In this document: one piece after another, positions 26,849-35,218 of the stretch
Layout of the letters: every line of letters starts with the position of its first letter
Position numbering within the stretch: the stretch's first letter is position 1
DNA from: Brevibacterium zhoupengii
Lineage (GTDB): Bacteria > Actinomycetota > Actinomycetes > Actinomycetales > Brevibacteriaceae
Assembly: GCF_021117425.1 (NCBI RefSeq)
Contig: NZ_CP088298.1
Location: forward strand, 1,612,001-1,676,000
Length of the DNA: 64,000 bases
Reading direction: 5' to 3'
Program-made: the position numbers and the translations under genes
The notes under the pieces: model-generated
Seen by the model: the letters and a program-made list of their open reading frames with translations, nothing else
Told to the model about the DNA's origin: nothing
Databases searched by the model: none

Positions 26849-27879
26849 GCCTTCTCCAACAGTGTCATCGCCTGGCGGGCGAGGTCTTCGACTCCGGCGC
26901 CGGCGGCTTCGGGATCAAGGTCGAGGTCACCCATCTTGCCGGTGACCAACCGGGTGTAGACGCCCTCACGGATGCATGCGAGCTTCCACATGGCGAACGC
27001 CTCGTAGTACCCGACGTCGTGGACCTCATGGCCGCTGACTTCCTGGTAGCGGTCGATGAGTTCAGCAGGCTCGGGGAATCCCAGCTCCGGGGTAGGGACC
27101 CAGATGCTTGTGTACTTCTCGGGCACGGAGAGCATGGCGATGAAGTAGCCGAGGTCGGTGAGCACCTCGCCTACTGCCGTGAGCTCCCAGTCGACGACGG
27201 CATTGACCGTGCCCTCGGGGGCGAAGATCATGTTGTTGGGTTTGTAGTCGCCGTGGGCCAGACCGACAGGACTGCCTGCCGGGTCGGGCATCCGCTCGGC
27301 GAGAGCGTCGTGGACCTCGTGGATGATCGGGGTGTCACGCATCGATATCTGCTCGACCTGACCGAGCCAGCGTCGCAATTGACGTTCGATGAGACCACCG
27401 TCGCGGCGCAGATCGCCAAGGCCCACCTCGTCGATGTCGACGCGATGGATGGCCGCCAGCGTATCGACCATGCCGAATGCACACGACCGCTTGTCATCAG
27501 GGCCAGGTCCCTCGGGGATGCGCGCCCAATCGGCGGGGGTGTTGATGGCGAAGCCGGGGCAGTGGTCCATGAAGACGAACGGGACGTCAAGGACCTCTGG
27601 ATCGTCGACGATCTCGACGATGTGGGGGACCGGGACGCTGCTGTCGCCCAGCGCTGCCATGATGCGGCCCTCACGGGCGACGTTATGAGCGCTGCCACCT
27701 GTATGGCCCAACGGCGGGCGCCGAAGAACCCACCGGGGAAGCCCGTCGACCATGATCGTGAACGTGAGATTCGAGCGTCCGATGGACATGACTTCGACCT
27801 CGAAGTCCTCGACTCCGAACTTGTCTTTGATCCATCGACCGATCGTTTCGGCGTCAAACCCTGCAGGTGCACTGGTCAA
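26845..27879 (-). CDS. APH/choline-kinase-like phosphotransferase (ACAD10/11 kinase-domain type)
   Basis: A 344-residue protein of the aminoglycoside-phosphotransferase fold. Motifs are GRSNLTFTI in the nucleotide loop, VLRRPPLGH with the catalytic-site lysine/arginine region, VGLAHGDYKPNNMIF as the Brenner-type HGD catalytic loop, and VDWELTAVGEVLTDLGY as the metal-binding DxD-like segment. Start chosen at TTG 27879, which has GGGAGG seven bases upstream; a TTG at 27894 opens the same frame but would sit on that ribosome site. Linked to acyl-CoA dehydrogenase, it most likely phosphorylates a hydroxyacyl substrate rather than an antibiotic. First gene of the operon. Confidence 0.87.
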   Translation of the reverse strand: MTSAPAGFDAETIGRWIKDKFGVEDFEVEVMSIGRSNLTFTIMVDGLPRWVLRRPPLGHTGGSAHNVAREGRIMAALGDSSVPVPHIVEIVDDPEVLDVPFVFMDHCPGFAINTPADWARIPEGPGPDDKRSCAFGMVDTLAAIHRVDIDEVGLGDLRRDGGLIERQLRRWLGQVEQISMRDTPIIHEVHDALAERMPDPAGSPVGLAHGDYKPNNMIFAPEGTVNAVVDWELTAVGEVLTDLGYFIAMLSVPEKYTSIWVPTPELGFPEPAELIDRYQEVSGHEVHDVGYYEAFAMWKLACIREGVYTRLVTGKMGDLDLDPEAAGAGVEDLARQAMTLLEKA

Positions 27880-27895
27880 CTTTGACCCTCCCAAG

Positions 27896-27909
27896 TGAAC
27901 AATCGTTCA
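27896..27909. promoter_or_regulatory. TetR-type operator before the acyl-CoA operon
   Basis: TGAACAATCGTTCA is a perfect 5-bp inverted repeat (TGAAC/GTTCA) around 4 bases, in the AT-rich strip directly upstream of the kinase-like gene. Form and place resemble acyl-CoA-responsive TetR-family operators. No tetR gene is in the window. Confidence 0.6.
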
Positions 27910-28095
27910 GTTTCATTTACAGTATTCAACCCGGGCGTGCGAGTCAAGCTGAAATCGTGATGCCGGTCACCGTCGGATGTGATAGGCATGAATAAGTGAC
28001 GCGGAATGGCGCTGGCCCTGCGACGAAAGCATCGTTGCCGATGAGAGCGCTATGAACCGGTCACCCCCAGAGCATTCGCCGACAGTGAGGAAATC

Positions 28096-29067
28096 ATGAG
28101 AGCCATTCGCGTTGCCGCGTTGACCGGACCCCAGGACGTCGAGATCGCCGAGGTGGACCGTCCGAGTCCTGGACCCGGAGAAGTCCTCGTCGAGGTCGCC
28201 TACGCAGGCGTGACCTTCCCAGAGCTGCTGCAGACCCGTGGCATGTACCAGACCAAGCACGAACTTCCCTTCGTCCTCGGCTCCGAAGCAGCCGGCATCG
28301 TCGTCGAAGCCGGTGAGGGCTCTCGGTTCTCCGTCGGTGACCGGGTCGCGGCAATCCCTGGAAAAGGATCCTTCGCCGAGTACATGGTTGTCAGCGACGA
28401 GCAGACCGTTCCCGTGCCCGATGACGTGAGTCTGGCCCATGCTGCAGGAATGCCGATGAACGTGCTCACCGCCGACTTTGCACTGCGACTGCGCGCGCAG
28501 GCACAGGCAGGGCAGTCCATCCTCGTCCACGGAGCCGCAGGAGGGCTGGGCTCGGCCACGGTCCAACTGGCGCTGGCCATGGGACTCGAAGTCATCGGCG
28601 TGGTCTCGACCGAGGCCAAGGCCGAGACCGTGCGAGAGCTCGGTGCCACGCATGTGGTCATGGCCGAGGGCTTCAAGGACGCGGCCAAGGAGATCTACCC
28701 GAAGGGGGTCGACTATGTCTTCGACCCGGTCGGTGGGGACCGCTTCACCGACTCGACCCGTGTTCTTGCTCCCTACGGTCGACTCCTGGTCCTCGGATTC
28801 ACCGCCGGTGAGATTCCCTCGGTCAAGGTCAACCGTCTGCTGCTGAAGAACATCTCAGTCGACGGCGTGGCTTGGGGTGCGGCGACGCGCGAACGACCGG
28901 GATACATCGCGGAACAGTGGGATGCGATCGCCGAATACGTCGCGGCAGGCAAGCTCAACCCCGCGATCCACGCCACCCATCCGCTCAGCGATGCTGCGAA
29001 GGCCATCGGCGAACTCGACTCCCGCAGCGTGCGGGGCAAGGTGCTGCTCAAACTCAAGGGGGAGTAG
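28096..29067 (+). CDS. NADPH:quinone oxidoreductase-family protein (MDR superfamily)
   Basis: A 323-residue medium-chain dehydrogenase/reductase without zinc-ligand clusters. The N-terminal GroES-like domain has AYAGVTFPELLQTRGMYQ and LGSEAAGIVVEAGEG, the quinone oxidoreductase pattern, and the Rossmann motif is VHGAAGGLGSATVQLAL. GAGGAAA precedes the ATG. It is divergent from the acyl-CoA operon, with about 216 bases between, and convergent with the NERD helicase gene. Likely an NADPH-dependent reductase of quinones or enones; coregulation with the acyl-CoA operon is possible. Confidence 0.88.
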   Translation: MRAIRVAALTGPQDVEIAEVDRPSPGPGEVLVEVAYAGVTFPELLQTRGMYQTKHELPFVLGSEAAGIVVEAGEGSRFSVGDRVAAIPGKGSFAEYMVVSDEQTVPVPDDVSLAHAAGMPMNVLTADFALRLRAQAQAGQSILVHGAAGGLGSATVQLALAMGLEVIGVVSTEAKAETVRELGATHVVMAEGFKDAAKEIYPKGVDYVFDPVGGDRFTDSTRVLAPYGRLLVLGFTAGEIPSVKVNRLLLKNISVDGVAWGAATRERPGYIAEQWDAIAEYVAAGKLNPAIHATHPLSDAAKAIGELDSRSVRGKVLLKLKGE

Positions 29068-29107
29068 GCCCAGCAGGTAATAGGCCGTCGGTCCGCCGAG
29101 GCTGTGC

Positions 29108-30724
29108 TCAGTTTTCGTAGATCTGGTCGAAGGCACTCATATCGCCGACGACCACGAGTTTCGTCGTCGCTCTCGACATGCCGACGTAGAGCATGTCCAC
29201 TGCCCGGTCAGGATCACGGAAACCGTTGAGGCAGAGGACGACGACGGGACGTTCGAGGCCCTTGAAACCGAGCACGTGGCCGTAGAAGACGTCTTCGGTG
29301 GCGAAGAACTGGTCCCAGTAGGCCGACGTGCCCTCGGTCTCGACGATCGATCGCTGCTCGGGATGTCTGCTGCCCGTGGTGAGCAATGCGATGTCATCGG
29401 GGTTCCAGCCGGCATCCATGAGGGACTCGACCTGCCCGTCTGCCTCGGCCAGCGCTGACTCGAGGTCCGTTTCGACCCAGTCGATCTCCTCGCCGGGACC
29501 GTTGCGAGGAATCGGCGGGTCGAGGGCGAGATCGGCGAAGCCGGCTACGATCTGCTCGGAGTTGCGCAGGTTCTCATCGAGCTGGATCGGGTTCATCGTG
29601 ATCGGTGATGCGCCCTCCCGGCCGAAGATCCGCTGCCGTTCATCGGTGAAGACGTAGAGTGTGCCGTCGACTTGATTGCGCAGACACGATTGGACGGCTT
29701 CCCACCACAGGAGGCTGAAGTCCTGACCCTCGTCGATGACGATCGCGTCGAAGAGATTCTTCCGCGGGCGCTCATCGGCGAGGTCTTTGAGCTGGCGCGG
29801 CAGGTGGTGCTCCCAGTACTCGGAATCGTCGTCGCTGCCGGGTGCAGCTCCCCACGAGATCGGCAGGTCATGGAACAGGCCCACGTAGGCGGGGCGATCC
29901 TCTTCGGGCCATTGGGCGGTGAAGAGCTGAAGGAACCGGCCCAGGCCGCGGGAATAGCACATGAGGGCGACTCGTTTGCCCTCGCGAGTCAGCGCTTGGG
30001 ACTTGAGGAGTGCCAGGTAGGTCTTCCCGGTTCCGGCACCGCCGCTGATCTCGGCCCGGTTCTGATGCCGCAGAATGCTGATGAGCTTCGCCTGCTCCCG
30101 GCTGAGCTCATCGGCGCGGTCGGAGATCTCCGTGGCCCTGAGGCTGACGTTCTCCACCGCTTGGTTCGTCCGACGCAGGTTCTTGAGGACGAACTCGTGC
30201 GGAATCGAGATGTTGTCGCGCTCAGGGGTGAAGTCGTACCTCAGCTGGGTTGAGATGGCACCGGCGATTGAGTCGAGCTGAGTGGAGTCGATGAGCTGGC
30301 CTCGGAGCGCGTCCGGCTGATCCCAGCCCTGGGGCAGCTGAGTGTAAGGCAGCACCGCAAGATGGCTGATGGGCCCGGGCAAGGTTGAGACCCGCGAATG
30401 CAGATAGTCCACGAGAGTGTGTTTGGCGACCATCGCCTGCTCAAGAGGGGAGACCTTGAGTCGATTGCGGTGACCTTGAGCATCCTGAGTGATCCAACGA
30501 CCGTCCTCGACGCTGACTCGACCGCCCTTGACCTCGATGACGGCGATTCCGAAACCGGGCCAGAGCACCAGGATGTCGATTTCGACGTCCTTGTCGTCTC
30601 CGGTCAGGCGTTGGCCGTGTACCATCGTCGCGTCCTCAGGAAGCTGCTCGCACAGAGCATTCCACACTGCCGCCTCGGCGGTGGAACCATTGAAATCAGG
30701 CTGCTGCGGGATCAGTGTGACCAT
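29108..30724 (-). CDS. NERD-domain nuclease-related UvrD-like helicase/ATPase
   Basis: A 538-residue protein with an N-terminal NERD domain (residues about 12-120). TAEAAVWNALCEQLP begins it and DVEIDILVLWPGFGIAVIEVKGG carries the D...ExK arrangement of restriction-like nucleases. A superfamily-1 helicase core follows: Walker A GGAGTGKTYLALL near 235-247, DAIVIDEGQDF as Walker B, and a C-terminal UvrD-type GFKGLERPVVVLCL plus YVGMSRATTKLVVV. The ATG at 30724 has no good ribosome site. Such proteins are found alone and in defence islands. No neighbour here supports a specific partner. Confidence 0.88.
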   Translation of the reverse strand: MVTLIPQQPDFNGSTAEAAVWNALCEQLPEDATMVHGQRLTGDDKDVEIDILVLWPGFGIAVIEVKGGRVSVEDGRWITQDAQGHRNRLKVSPLEQAMVAKHTLVDYLHSRVSTLPGPISHLAVLPYTQLPQGWDQPDALRGQLIDSTQLDSIAGAISTQLRYDFTPERDNISIPHEFVLKNLRRTNQAVENVSLRATEISDRADELSREQAKLISILRHQNRAEISGGAGTGKTYLALLKSQALTREGKRVALMCYSRGLGRFLQLFTAQWPEEDRPAYVGLFHDLPISWGAAPGSDDDSEYWEHHLPRQLKDLADERPRKNLFDAIVIDEGQDFSLLWWEAVQSCLRNQVDGTLYVFTDERQRIFGREGASPITMNPIQLDENLRNSEQIVAGFADLALDPPIPRNGPGEEIDWVETDLESALAEADGQVESLMDAGWNPDDIALLTTGSRHPEQRSIVETEGTSAYWDQFFATEDVFYGHVLGFKGLERPVVVLCLNGFRDPDRAVDMLYVGMSRATTKLVVVGDMSAFDQIYEN

Positions 30725-30749
30725 AGCTCGAGACTAACCCAGGGTGTAT

Positions 30750-32699
30750 CTATTTCTCAGCAAGCACGGACTCCTCTGAAGGAGCGTCTTTGTCGATTCC
30801 GAGCGGAGTATGCTCGCCCCCGAGATTCCAGAAGCGGGTGACGAAGAAGCAGACGGCTCCGAGGACAACGCCAATGACCGAGAAGGCGAGCTCTGGCGCA
30901 AAGGTCAACAATCCAGCCACGATGAGGAGGGCCCGCATCACCCAGTTGGGCCTACGTCCGACGAAGACCAGCCAGCCTTCGAAGGCGCATCCGAGGAAGA
31001 TGACCCCGACAATGGCGAAGACGAAGGTAATGAGGACTTCGGGCAAAGGCGCTTGTGCGACGAGGGCAGGATTGAGCGCGAAGGCGAACGGAACCACATA
31101 TTTCACGGCGCCCAAACGCATCGCGACCAGGGAAGTCTGCATTGGTGGAGTTCTCGCGATATTCGCCGCGGCAAAGGATGCGAGGGCAACCGGGGGAGTG
31201 ATGTAGGAAACCGTGGCCCAGTAGATGACGAAGAGGTGACCGGCAATCGGATTGACTCCCAGCTCCACGAGTGCCGGAGCCATAACAATGGCGAGGAAGA
31301 CATATACCGCAGAGACCGTCATGCCCATTCCGAGGACAAAGGATGTGATGGCTGCAGCAATGAGGACAAGGATGAGGTTGCCGGAGAATGCGTTGACGAG
31401 TTCGCGAGCAAGCGACAAGCTCACTCCGGTCATCGACAGACCACCTACGATCAGACCGACACCGGCGATGATGCCGAGAATTTCGGCAATTGTCTTACCC
31501 GAGCTGTAGAGGAACTCTCCGAATCCCTTGATGCCCATGCGGTACTTCTTGGAGAAGAATGCTACGACGAGCAGGAACCCAACGATCCAGTAGGGAGCCT
31601 GACTCTCATTCTTCTGTATCACCAGGAGGAGGACGAGGCCGACGAGCGCCGCCAGATAAGCCCAACCGAGTACGACGACTTTGCCGACATTAGGCAGGAG
31701 GTTCTTCGCCACGCCTTTTAGTCCGGACTTGGCGGAATAGGCGTCAGCCTGAACGAAGATTCCGATGTAGTAGAGAAGAGCTGGGATGACAGCGGCGAGT
31801 GCAATCTGCCCGTAGGGGACGCCGACGAAGGACACCATAAGGAAGGCGGCAGTGCCCATGATCGGCGGCATAATCGTACCGCCGGTGGCAGCCGTCGCTT
31901 CGATGCCGGCCGCGTAGCGTCCGGTGAAGCCCGCCTTTTTCATCGCTGGGATAGTCATCGGACCAGTGGTGAGAACGTTGGAGACGGCTGACCCACTCAT
32001 CATTCCCATGAAAGCCGAGGAGATGACTGAGACTTTGGCAGAGCCCCCTCGGAAACGGCCGAACAGGCCCATCGCCAGATCGTAGAAGAACGTTGCCCCG
32101 CCGGAGTGCTGAAGTGCGACTCCGAAGAGCAGGAAGCCGACGAGAATGGTTGCACCGGTCTGGAGGGGCAGTCCCAGGATGGAATCAACACCCATGGCGT
32201 GGATCTGTGCAGCAGTCTTGATGTCGAAGGGGATTCCCTGCAGGAATGGGACCGGAATGTAGGCCGTGAATATCGGATACAAGGAGAAGACCAGCGCGAT
32301 GATCGTGACCACGAGCCCTGCCGTGCGGCGCAGCGCTTCGAGCACAATGATCCAGAACACGAACGACAGCGCCGAGGAAGTCGGCACGGGTGCGTAGTCC
32401 CATCCCAAGGTCACGATGTTCTCTGCATTGACGCAGAAGTAGGCGCAAGTGGTCAGGGTGATGAGGGCCAAAGCGATGTCGTAGATGGGGATCGGCCTGT
32501 CAATCTGCGACTTCTTCGCAGGGAAGACGATGAAGACGATGGGAAGGAACGCGGCGAGCACGGCGTACATGTACGCGTTCTTCAGCAGCGAGACTCCGCC
32601 CGGATTCCAGAAGAACGCCTGGTTCATCGCAATGAGCACGCCGATCACAGTGAGCGTGATGACGGTGGCTTTCCAGAAAGGGGTGATTCGGACGTTCAT
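30750..32699 (-). CDS. TRAP transporter fused permease (TAXI type)
   Basis: A 649-residue membrane protein that fuses the small 4-helix and large 12-helix TRAP permease subunits, as in TAXI-type systems. Helices run through almost the whole length. Family motifs include GLPLQTGATILVGFLLFG, GMMSGSAVSNVLTTGPMTIP, ATGGTIMPPIMGTAAFLM and FVLGMGMTVSAVYVFLAI. GAGGAA precedes the ATG. It imports a carboxylate or amino acid using a sodium or proton gradient, with ligand supplied by the TAXI lipoprotein encoded divergently at 32974. That split, divergent layout is less usual than an operon. Confidence 0.93.
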   Translation of the reverse strand: MNVRITPFWKATVITLTVIGVLIAMNQAFFWNPGGVSLLKNAYMYAVLAAFLPIVFIVFPAKKSQIDRPIPIYDIALALITLTTCAYFCVNAENIVTLGWDYAPVPTSSALSFVFWIIVLEALRRTAGLVVTIIALVFSLYPIFTAYIPVPFLQGIPFDIKTAAQIHAMGVDSILGLPLQTGATILVGFLLFGVALQHSGGATFFYDLAMGLFGRFRGGSAKVSVISSAFMGMMSGSAVSNVLTTGPMTIPAMKKAGFTGRYAAGIEATAATGGTIMPPIMGTAAFLMVSFVGVPYGQIALAAVIPALLYYIGIFVQADAYSAKSGLKGVAKNLLPNVGKVVVLGWAYLAALVGLVLLLVIQKNESQAPYWIVGFLLVVAFFSKKYRMGIKGFGEFLYSSGKTIAEILGIIAGVGLIVGGLSMTGVSLSLARELVNAFSGNLILVLIAAAITSFVLGMGMTVSAVYVFLAIVMAPALVELGVNPIAGHLFVIYWATVSYITPPVALASFAAANIARTPPMQTSLVAMRLGAVKYVVPFAFALNPALVAQAPLPEVLITFVFAIVGVIFLGCAFEGWLVFVGRRPNWVMRALLIVAGLLTFAPELAFSVIGVVLGAVCFFVTRFWNLGGEHTPLGIDKDAPSEESVLAEK

Positions 32700-32831
32700 T
32701 GTCGTTCCTCAACTGATTCGCGGCCGGGGCACTGGCGGTGTAGTGGTGCTGCGTCTGATCCGTCGGCGCGAATGTCTGCACTTCTTCCTTGAAAGTTGCG
32801 GACGTGCCCGGACGAATAGTGTGGTGTGTTG

Positions 32832-32883
32832 CATATATTACTTAAAAGACAATAATCTAGGTTCATATATTCTGCAATATGTG
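32832..32883. promoter_or_regulatory. AT-rich divergent promoter region with repeated CATATATT elements
   Basis: CATATATT occurs at 32832-32839 and again at 32864-32871, 32 bp apart (about three helical turns). The second copy forms an imperfect inverted repeat with AATATGTG (32876-32883). The strip lies between divergent TRAP genes and is a plausible binding region for the linked LysR regulator. Confidence 0.45.
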
Positions 32884-32973
32884 TCAGCGGAACGTCGGTG
32901 TCTGAATTTCTGAGACTTCGTTCGTGCTACTGACAACGACACCGTGATCCATGCCGATGTGGAAGGCCGAACA

Positions 32974-34089
32974 ATGAAGTTTCGCGCATTACTCGCAATC
33001 CTCTTAACCCTTACGCTGGCCCTGAGTGCCTGCACCCCGCCGACAAAGAAGGTGAATGGGATCCGCGACCCATTGGTATTCGCCACGTATGGCACTGGAA
33101 CGTCGACCTATGCGGACTTGGCCGCAGTGACGGATGCGGTGTCGACGGATACCGACGCGCGACTGCGCATCATCACCTCCGACACAGCGATCGGCCGACT
33201 GGCACCGATGAAGGCCGGGATCGCCCAGATGGGCAGGCTCGGTGATGAGTACATCTTCGGGTTCGAGGGCCAAAACGAGTTCGCCAGCGAGAACTGGGGG
33301 CCACAGGACCTGCGGGTCGTCTGGGCGCCGCTGTCGCCGCACTCCCTGCTGACACGCAAGTCCGACGGAATCAAGACCCCCGCCGATCTCAAGGGCAAAA
33401 AGATCCCCAACGTGACCGCAAACCCCTCAGTGAACGGAAAGATCGAAGCCTACCTCGCATATGCGGGGCTGACCTTGGACGATGTGGAGCTAGTCGACGT
33501 CGCCTATTCGGAGCAGCCAGCGGCGCTTGAGTCCGGGCAGATCGATGCTCTCTATCAGCAGGTCTATGGCTCTTCGCTCTTCGAGCTCGAGTCGAAGTTC
33601 GACGTCAGTTGGATTGAACTCGATCCCAAAGACAAAAAGGGAATCGAACGGGTGCACGAGCTGGCACCGCAGCTCAACATCCTGCCGTTCGAAGATGCAC
33701 CAGGCCAGGAGGAGGGCACCAGCACACACGGCTTCGTCTACACCTTGCCGATTTCCACGTATGCGGATGCTTCGGACGACGAAGTGAAAAAGCTGGTGAG
33801 CTCGATGGCATCGACATTCCCGAAGTACAAAGCGTCAACGCTCAATACGCCGAGGTGGAAGCCCGATGATGTGGAGACCATGCCTCGAGTCATTCCCTTC
33901 CACCCGGGCACTATCGCGTGGCTCAAGGAGAACGGTCAGTGGACTGACGAAGCGCAGAAGCGCAATGACGAGCTGATCGAGCGTGGAGAGAAGCTTCGCG
34001 CGGAATGGAAGAAGTTCATGGACACCAAACCGGATAAGGATGACATTCCCAAGAAGTGGAGCGAGTGGAAGGCCTCGTCCGATCTATAA
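32974..34089 (+). CDS. TAXI-family TRAP transporter substrate-binding lipoprotein
   Basis: A 371-residue exported lipoprotein. ATG 32974 has GGAAGG seven bases upstream, and the signal peptide ends in lipobox LSAC with Cys at 20. The mature part matches the TAXI solute receptor pattern: VFATYGTGTSTYADLAAV at the start of the fold, a middle DLKGKKIPNVTANPSVNGKI segment and a VAYSEQPAALESGQIDALYQQ stretch. It binds substrate outside the membrane for the fused permease encoded on the opposite strand. Glutamate and related dicarboxylates are typical TAXI ligands, but the ligand here is unknown. Confidence 0.88.
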   Translation: MKFRALLAILLTLTLALSACTPPTKKVNGIRDPLVFATYGTGTSTYADLAAVTDAVSTDTDARLRIITSDTAIGRLAPMKAGIAQMGRLGDEYIFGFEGQNEFASENWGPQDLRVVWAPLSPHSLLTRKSDGIKTPADLKGKKIPNVTANPSVNGKIEAYLAYAGLTLDDVELVDVAYSEQPAALESGQIDALYQQVYGSSLFELESKFDVSWIELDPKDKKGIERVHELAPQLNILPFEDAPGQEEGTSTHGFVYTLPISTYADASDDEVKKLVSSMASTFPKYKASTLNTPRWKPDDVETMPRVIPFHPGTIAWLKENGQWTDEAQKRNDELIERGEKLRAEWKKFMDTKPDKDDIPKKWSEWKASSDL

Positions 34090-34217
34090 GAAGCGGGATT
34101 CAACAAGGTCTAGAATTTGAGACCACCAGTCGGCCAGCTGCGTATCCGCAGCAGCCGTCTTTGTGGGGAAATGCTTTCGTCCGAGGCAGTGAGTACGAAC
34201 GGCGTGGAAGGTGAAGA

Positions 34218-35126
34218 GTGGAAGTTCAACAGGCGCGTGTGTTCATGGCGCTCGCAGAAGAGTTGCATTTCGGCCGGGCTGCGGAACGTCTGGGGATGGG
34301 ACAGTCGCTGCTCAGTCGGACGATTCGGCAGCTTGAGGAGGAGCTCGGCGCCACCCTGTTCCAGCGGACTACTCGAAACGTGCGCCTGGCACCGGCAGGG
34401 TTAGCACTTTTCGAACCAGCTCGACAGATGATCAGTCTGCAGCGAGTGGCGGTCGATTCGGTGAAGCGCGCGGCGGCTGGAGAAGTCGGGCAATTGGGTT
34501 TCGGATTTGCGCGGGCGTCCTCGCGTGGCATGGCCGCCTCGTTGGTGGCGGCGGCATACGAAGACCATCCCGGCATCACCTTCGCTATTGAGTCCAATGT
34601 CTTCGCCGACGAAGGACTGACCCGGTTGGCTGATGGGAGTCTTGATATTGCTCTTGTGAGGTGGACCCGGCAACCGCCGACCATCACCGGGCGACCTGTG
34701 CTGATCGAACGTCCCGTCGTCACTCTGCCTGACTCGCACCGTCTCGCCCGGAGGAAACTCATTCGCGTCGATGAACTGGCAGATGAAGACCTGCTCTCTC
34801 TCCCAGCGAACCCGAACTCAACGCTTCGTGAGACGACAATCCGACTGTGCCATAACGCAGGCTTTTCGCCCCGGGTAATTCTCGAGCTTCCCGACGCTCA
34901 GACGATCTCCGCCCTGATCGCAGCGGGCATGGGAATCACCATCACCTTTGACTCGGTCGCTGCAACCATGCGTGAGCCCGGCACAGTGACAGTTCCACTC
35001 GACGTTACGAACGAGTCGTCGGTGGTCTATCTTGCACACCTGCGGACTCATGGAAGTGCATCGTTGTCAGCCGTGTTGGCAATAGCGGAGACCGTCCTGC
35101 CGACGGTGAGCAGCGCCAGTGAATGA
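34218..35126 (+). CDS. LysR-family transcriptional regulator (linked to TAXI-TRAP)
   Basis: A 302-residue LysR protein starting at GTG 34218 with GGAAGG six bases upstream. The N-terminus VQQARVFMALAEELHFGRAA with ERLGMGQSLLSRTIRQLEEELG is of the CatR/BenM-like LysR type, and the effector domain begins near VGQLGFGFARASSRG. It lies about 130 bases downstream of the TAXI binding-protein gene on the same strand and may be in its transcript. It is a candidate for control of the divergent TRAP genes. Confidence 0.88.
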   Translation: MEVQQARVFMALAEELHFGRAAERLGMGQSLLSRTIRQLEEELGATLFQRTTRNVRLAPAGLALFEPARQMISLQRVAVDSVKRAAAGEVGQLGFGFARASSRGMAASLVAAAYEDHPGITFAIESNVFADEGLTRLADGSLDIALVRWTRQPPTITGRPVLIERPVVTLPDSHRLARRKLIRVDELADEDLLSLPANPNSTLRETTIRLCHNAGFSPRVILELPDAQTISALIAAGMGITITFDSVAATMREPGTVTVPLDVTNESSVVYLAHLRTHGSASLSAVLAIAETVLPTVSSASE

Positions 35127-35163
35127 TTTTGACTGAGTAGTTTGCTGGCGTGGCCAAGAACTA

Positions 35164-35199
35164 AGCTCGGGCCCGCTGGAAATCCAGCGGGCCCGAGCT
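35164..35199. terminator. Strong bidirectional hairpin terminator
   Basis: Perfect 16-bp stem AGCTCGGGCCCGCTGG with its reverse complement and a 4-base AAAT loop, between convergent lysR and MFS genes. A long T-run is absent on either side. Confidence 0.8.
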
Positions 35200-35218
35200 C
35201 ATCAGGTTCAGTCGAGGA

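Noticed and set aside
17887-30724. Single defence island linking the SbcCD-like trio and NERD-helicase
   Set aside because: They are separated by a complete acyl-CoA operon and an oxidoreductase on different strands; no shared promoter or overlap supports one system.
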